From Pseudomonadota bacterium (GTDB lineage: Bacteria > Pseudomonadota > Alphaproteobacteria > Rickettsiales > Rickettsiaceae): a stretch of 6,091 bases of DNA. The first letter of the stretch is position 1. Each line of letters opens with the position of its first letter. Made by a program: the position numbers and the translations under genes. Shown here in pieces: positions 5,936 through 6,091 of the stretch. Location of the stretch: NCBI GenBank assembly GCA_021804505.1, contig JAJZHL010000066.1:1-6091 (forward strand). Direction: 5' to 3'. The notes under the pieces were generated by a model. That model saw only the letters and a list, made by a program, of their open reading frames with translations. It made no database searches and was not told the origin of the DNA.

Positions 5936-6091
5936 AATTAACACTGCTTCTATGCTGAAAATGTTAGTGAGGTCTTCTAACCATCATTGAAAAATCGACC
6001 TATTAAGCCCTAATCTATGCTAGGGGTCCGCTATTATAAGCACTTGGTGTGAAATATAGCGGGTGGTTATTATTTTGATGACCGTTACTAG
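5936..6091. repeat. Dispersed structured repeat, copy 2 (cut by window edge)
   Basis: Same orientation as copy 1. Positions 5974-6045 are identical to 1548-1619, and the match runs to 6076 with three substitutions. The left flank is recognisable but diverged (ACTTGTTTCT at 5936, CTATGCTGAAA at 5950). Arm A' at the right end (6073-6091) is less complementary to arm A than in copy 1. Arms C' and B' of copy 1 would lie beyond 6091 if this copy is complete. The central hairpin is at 6028-6062. Confidence 0.85.

Noticed and set aside
1501..6091. CRISPR array or composite transposon
   Set aside because: Only two repeat units 4.4 kb apart and no spacers, and no intact transposase inside; a CRISPR or a classical composite transposon is not supported.

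Overview
The window is AT-rich and looks like the accessory part of an alphaproteobacterial genome. The best guess is an obligate intracellular member of the Rickettsiales or a near relative. Four things point there together: a gene-transfer-agent (GTA) tail gene of alphaproteobacterial type, an RPE/MITE-like palindromic repeat, a decayed Rpn/PD-(D/E)XK 'transposase' gene, and a large membrane-anchored Ulp/C48-type cysteine protease of the kind host-associated bacteria use as effectors. The species cannot be named from the sequence.

Layout, left to right. All convincing genes lie on the minus strand. Positions 1-1140 hold the first 380 codons of a GTA gp15-like host-specificity/baseplate protein, which runs off the left edge. 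Positions 1141-1803 hold no convincing gene. They contain a palindromic element (about 1291-1392), a structured dispersed repeat (about 1501-1697), and a possible 30-codon hydrophobic ORF on the plus strand (1702-1794). Positions 1804-2707 are an Rpn-family gene broken by three 2-base indels. Positions 2805-4568 encode an intact 587-residue protease with the His/Asp/Gln/Cys pattern of clan CE and a C-terminal membrane segment. Positions 4741-5787 encode an intact 348-residue HAD class IIA phosphatase-like protein with its own recognisable promoter. Positions 5936-6091 are a second copy of the 1501 repeat, in the same orientation, cut by the right edge.

The HAD gene is followed 172 bases later by the protease gene on the same strand, so they may be partly co-transcribed, although each has its own ribosome binding site. 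The two repeat copies share a 72-base identical core spaced exactly 4426 bases apart. They enclose the HAD, protease and Rpn genes as a segment that could recombine, be lost or be gained as a unit. The GTA gene lies outside this segment and has no GTA neighbour on its 5' side, in keeping with the dispersed GTA genes known in Rickettsiales.

Most worth following up: the repeat-flanked module with a membrane-anchored Ulp-like protease; the repeat's nested, mutually exclusive inverted arms beside a tiny hydrophobic ORF; and the HAD protein whose second motif-I aspartate is tyrosine.
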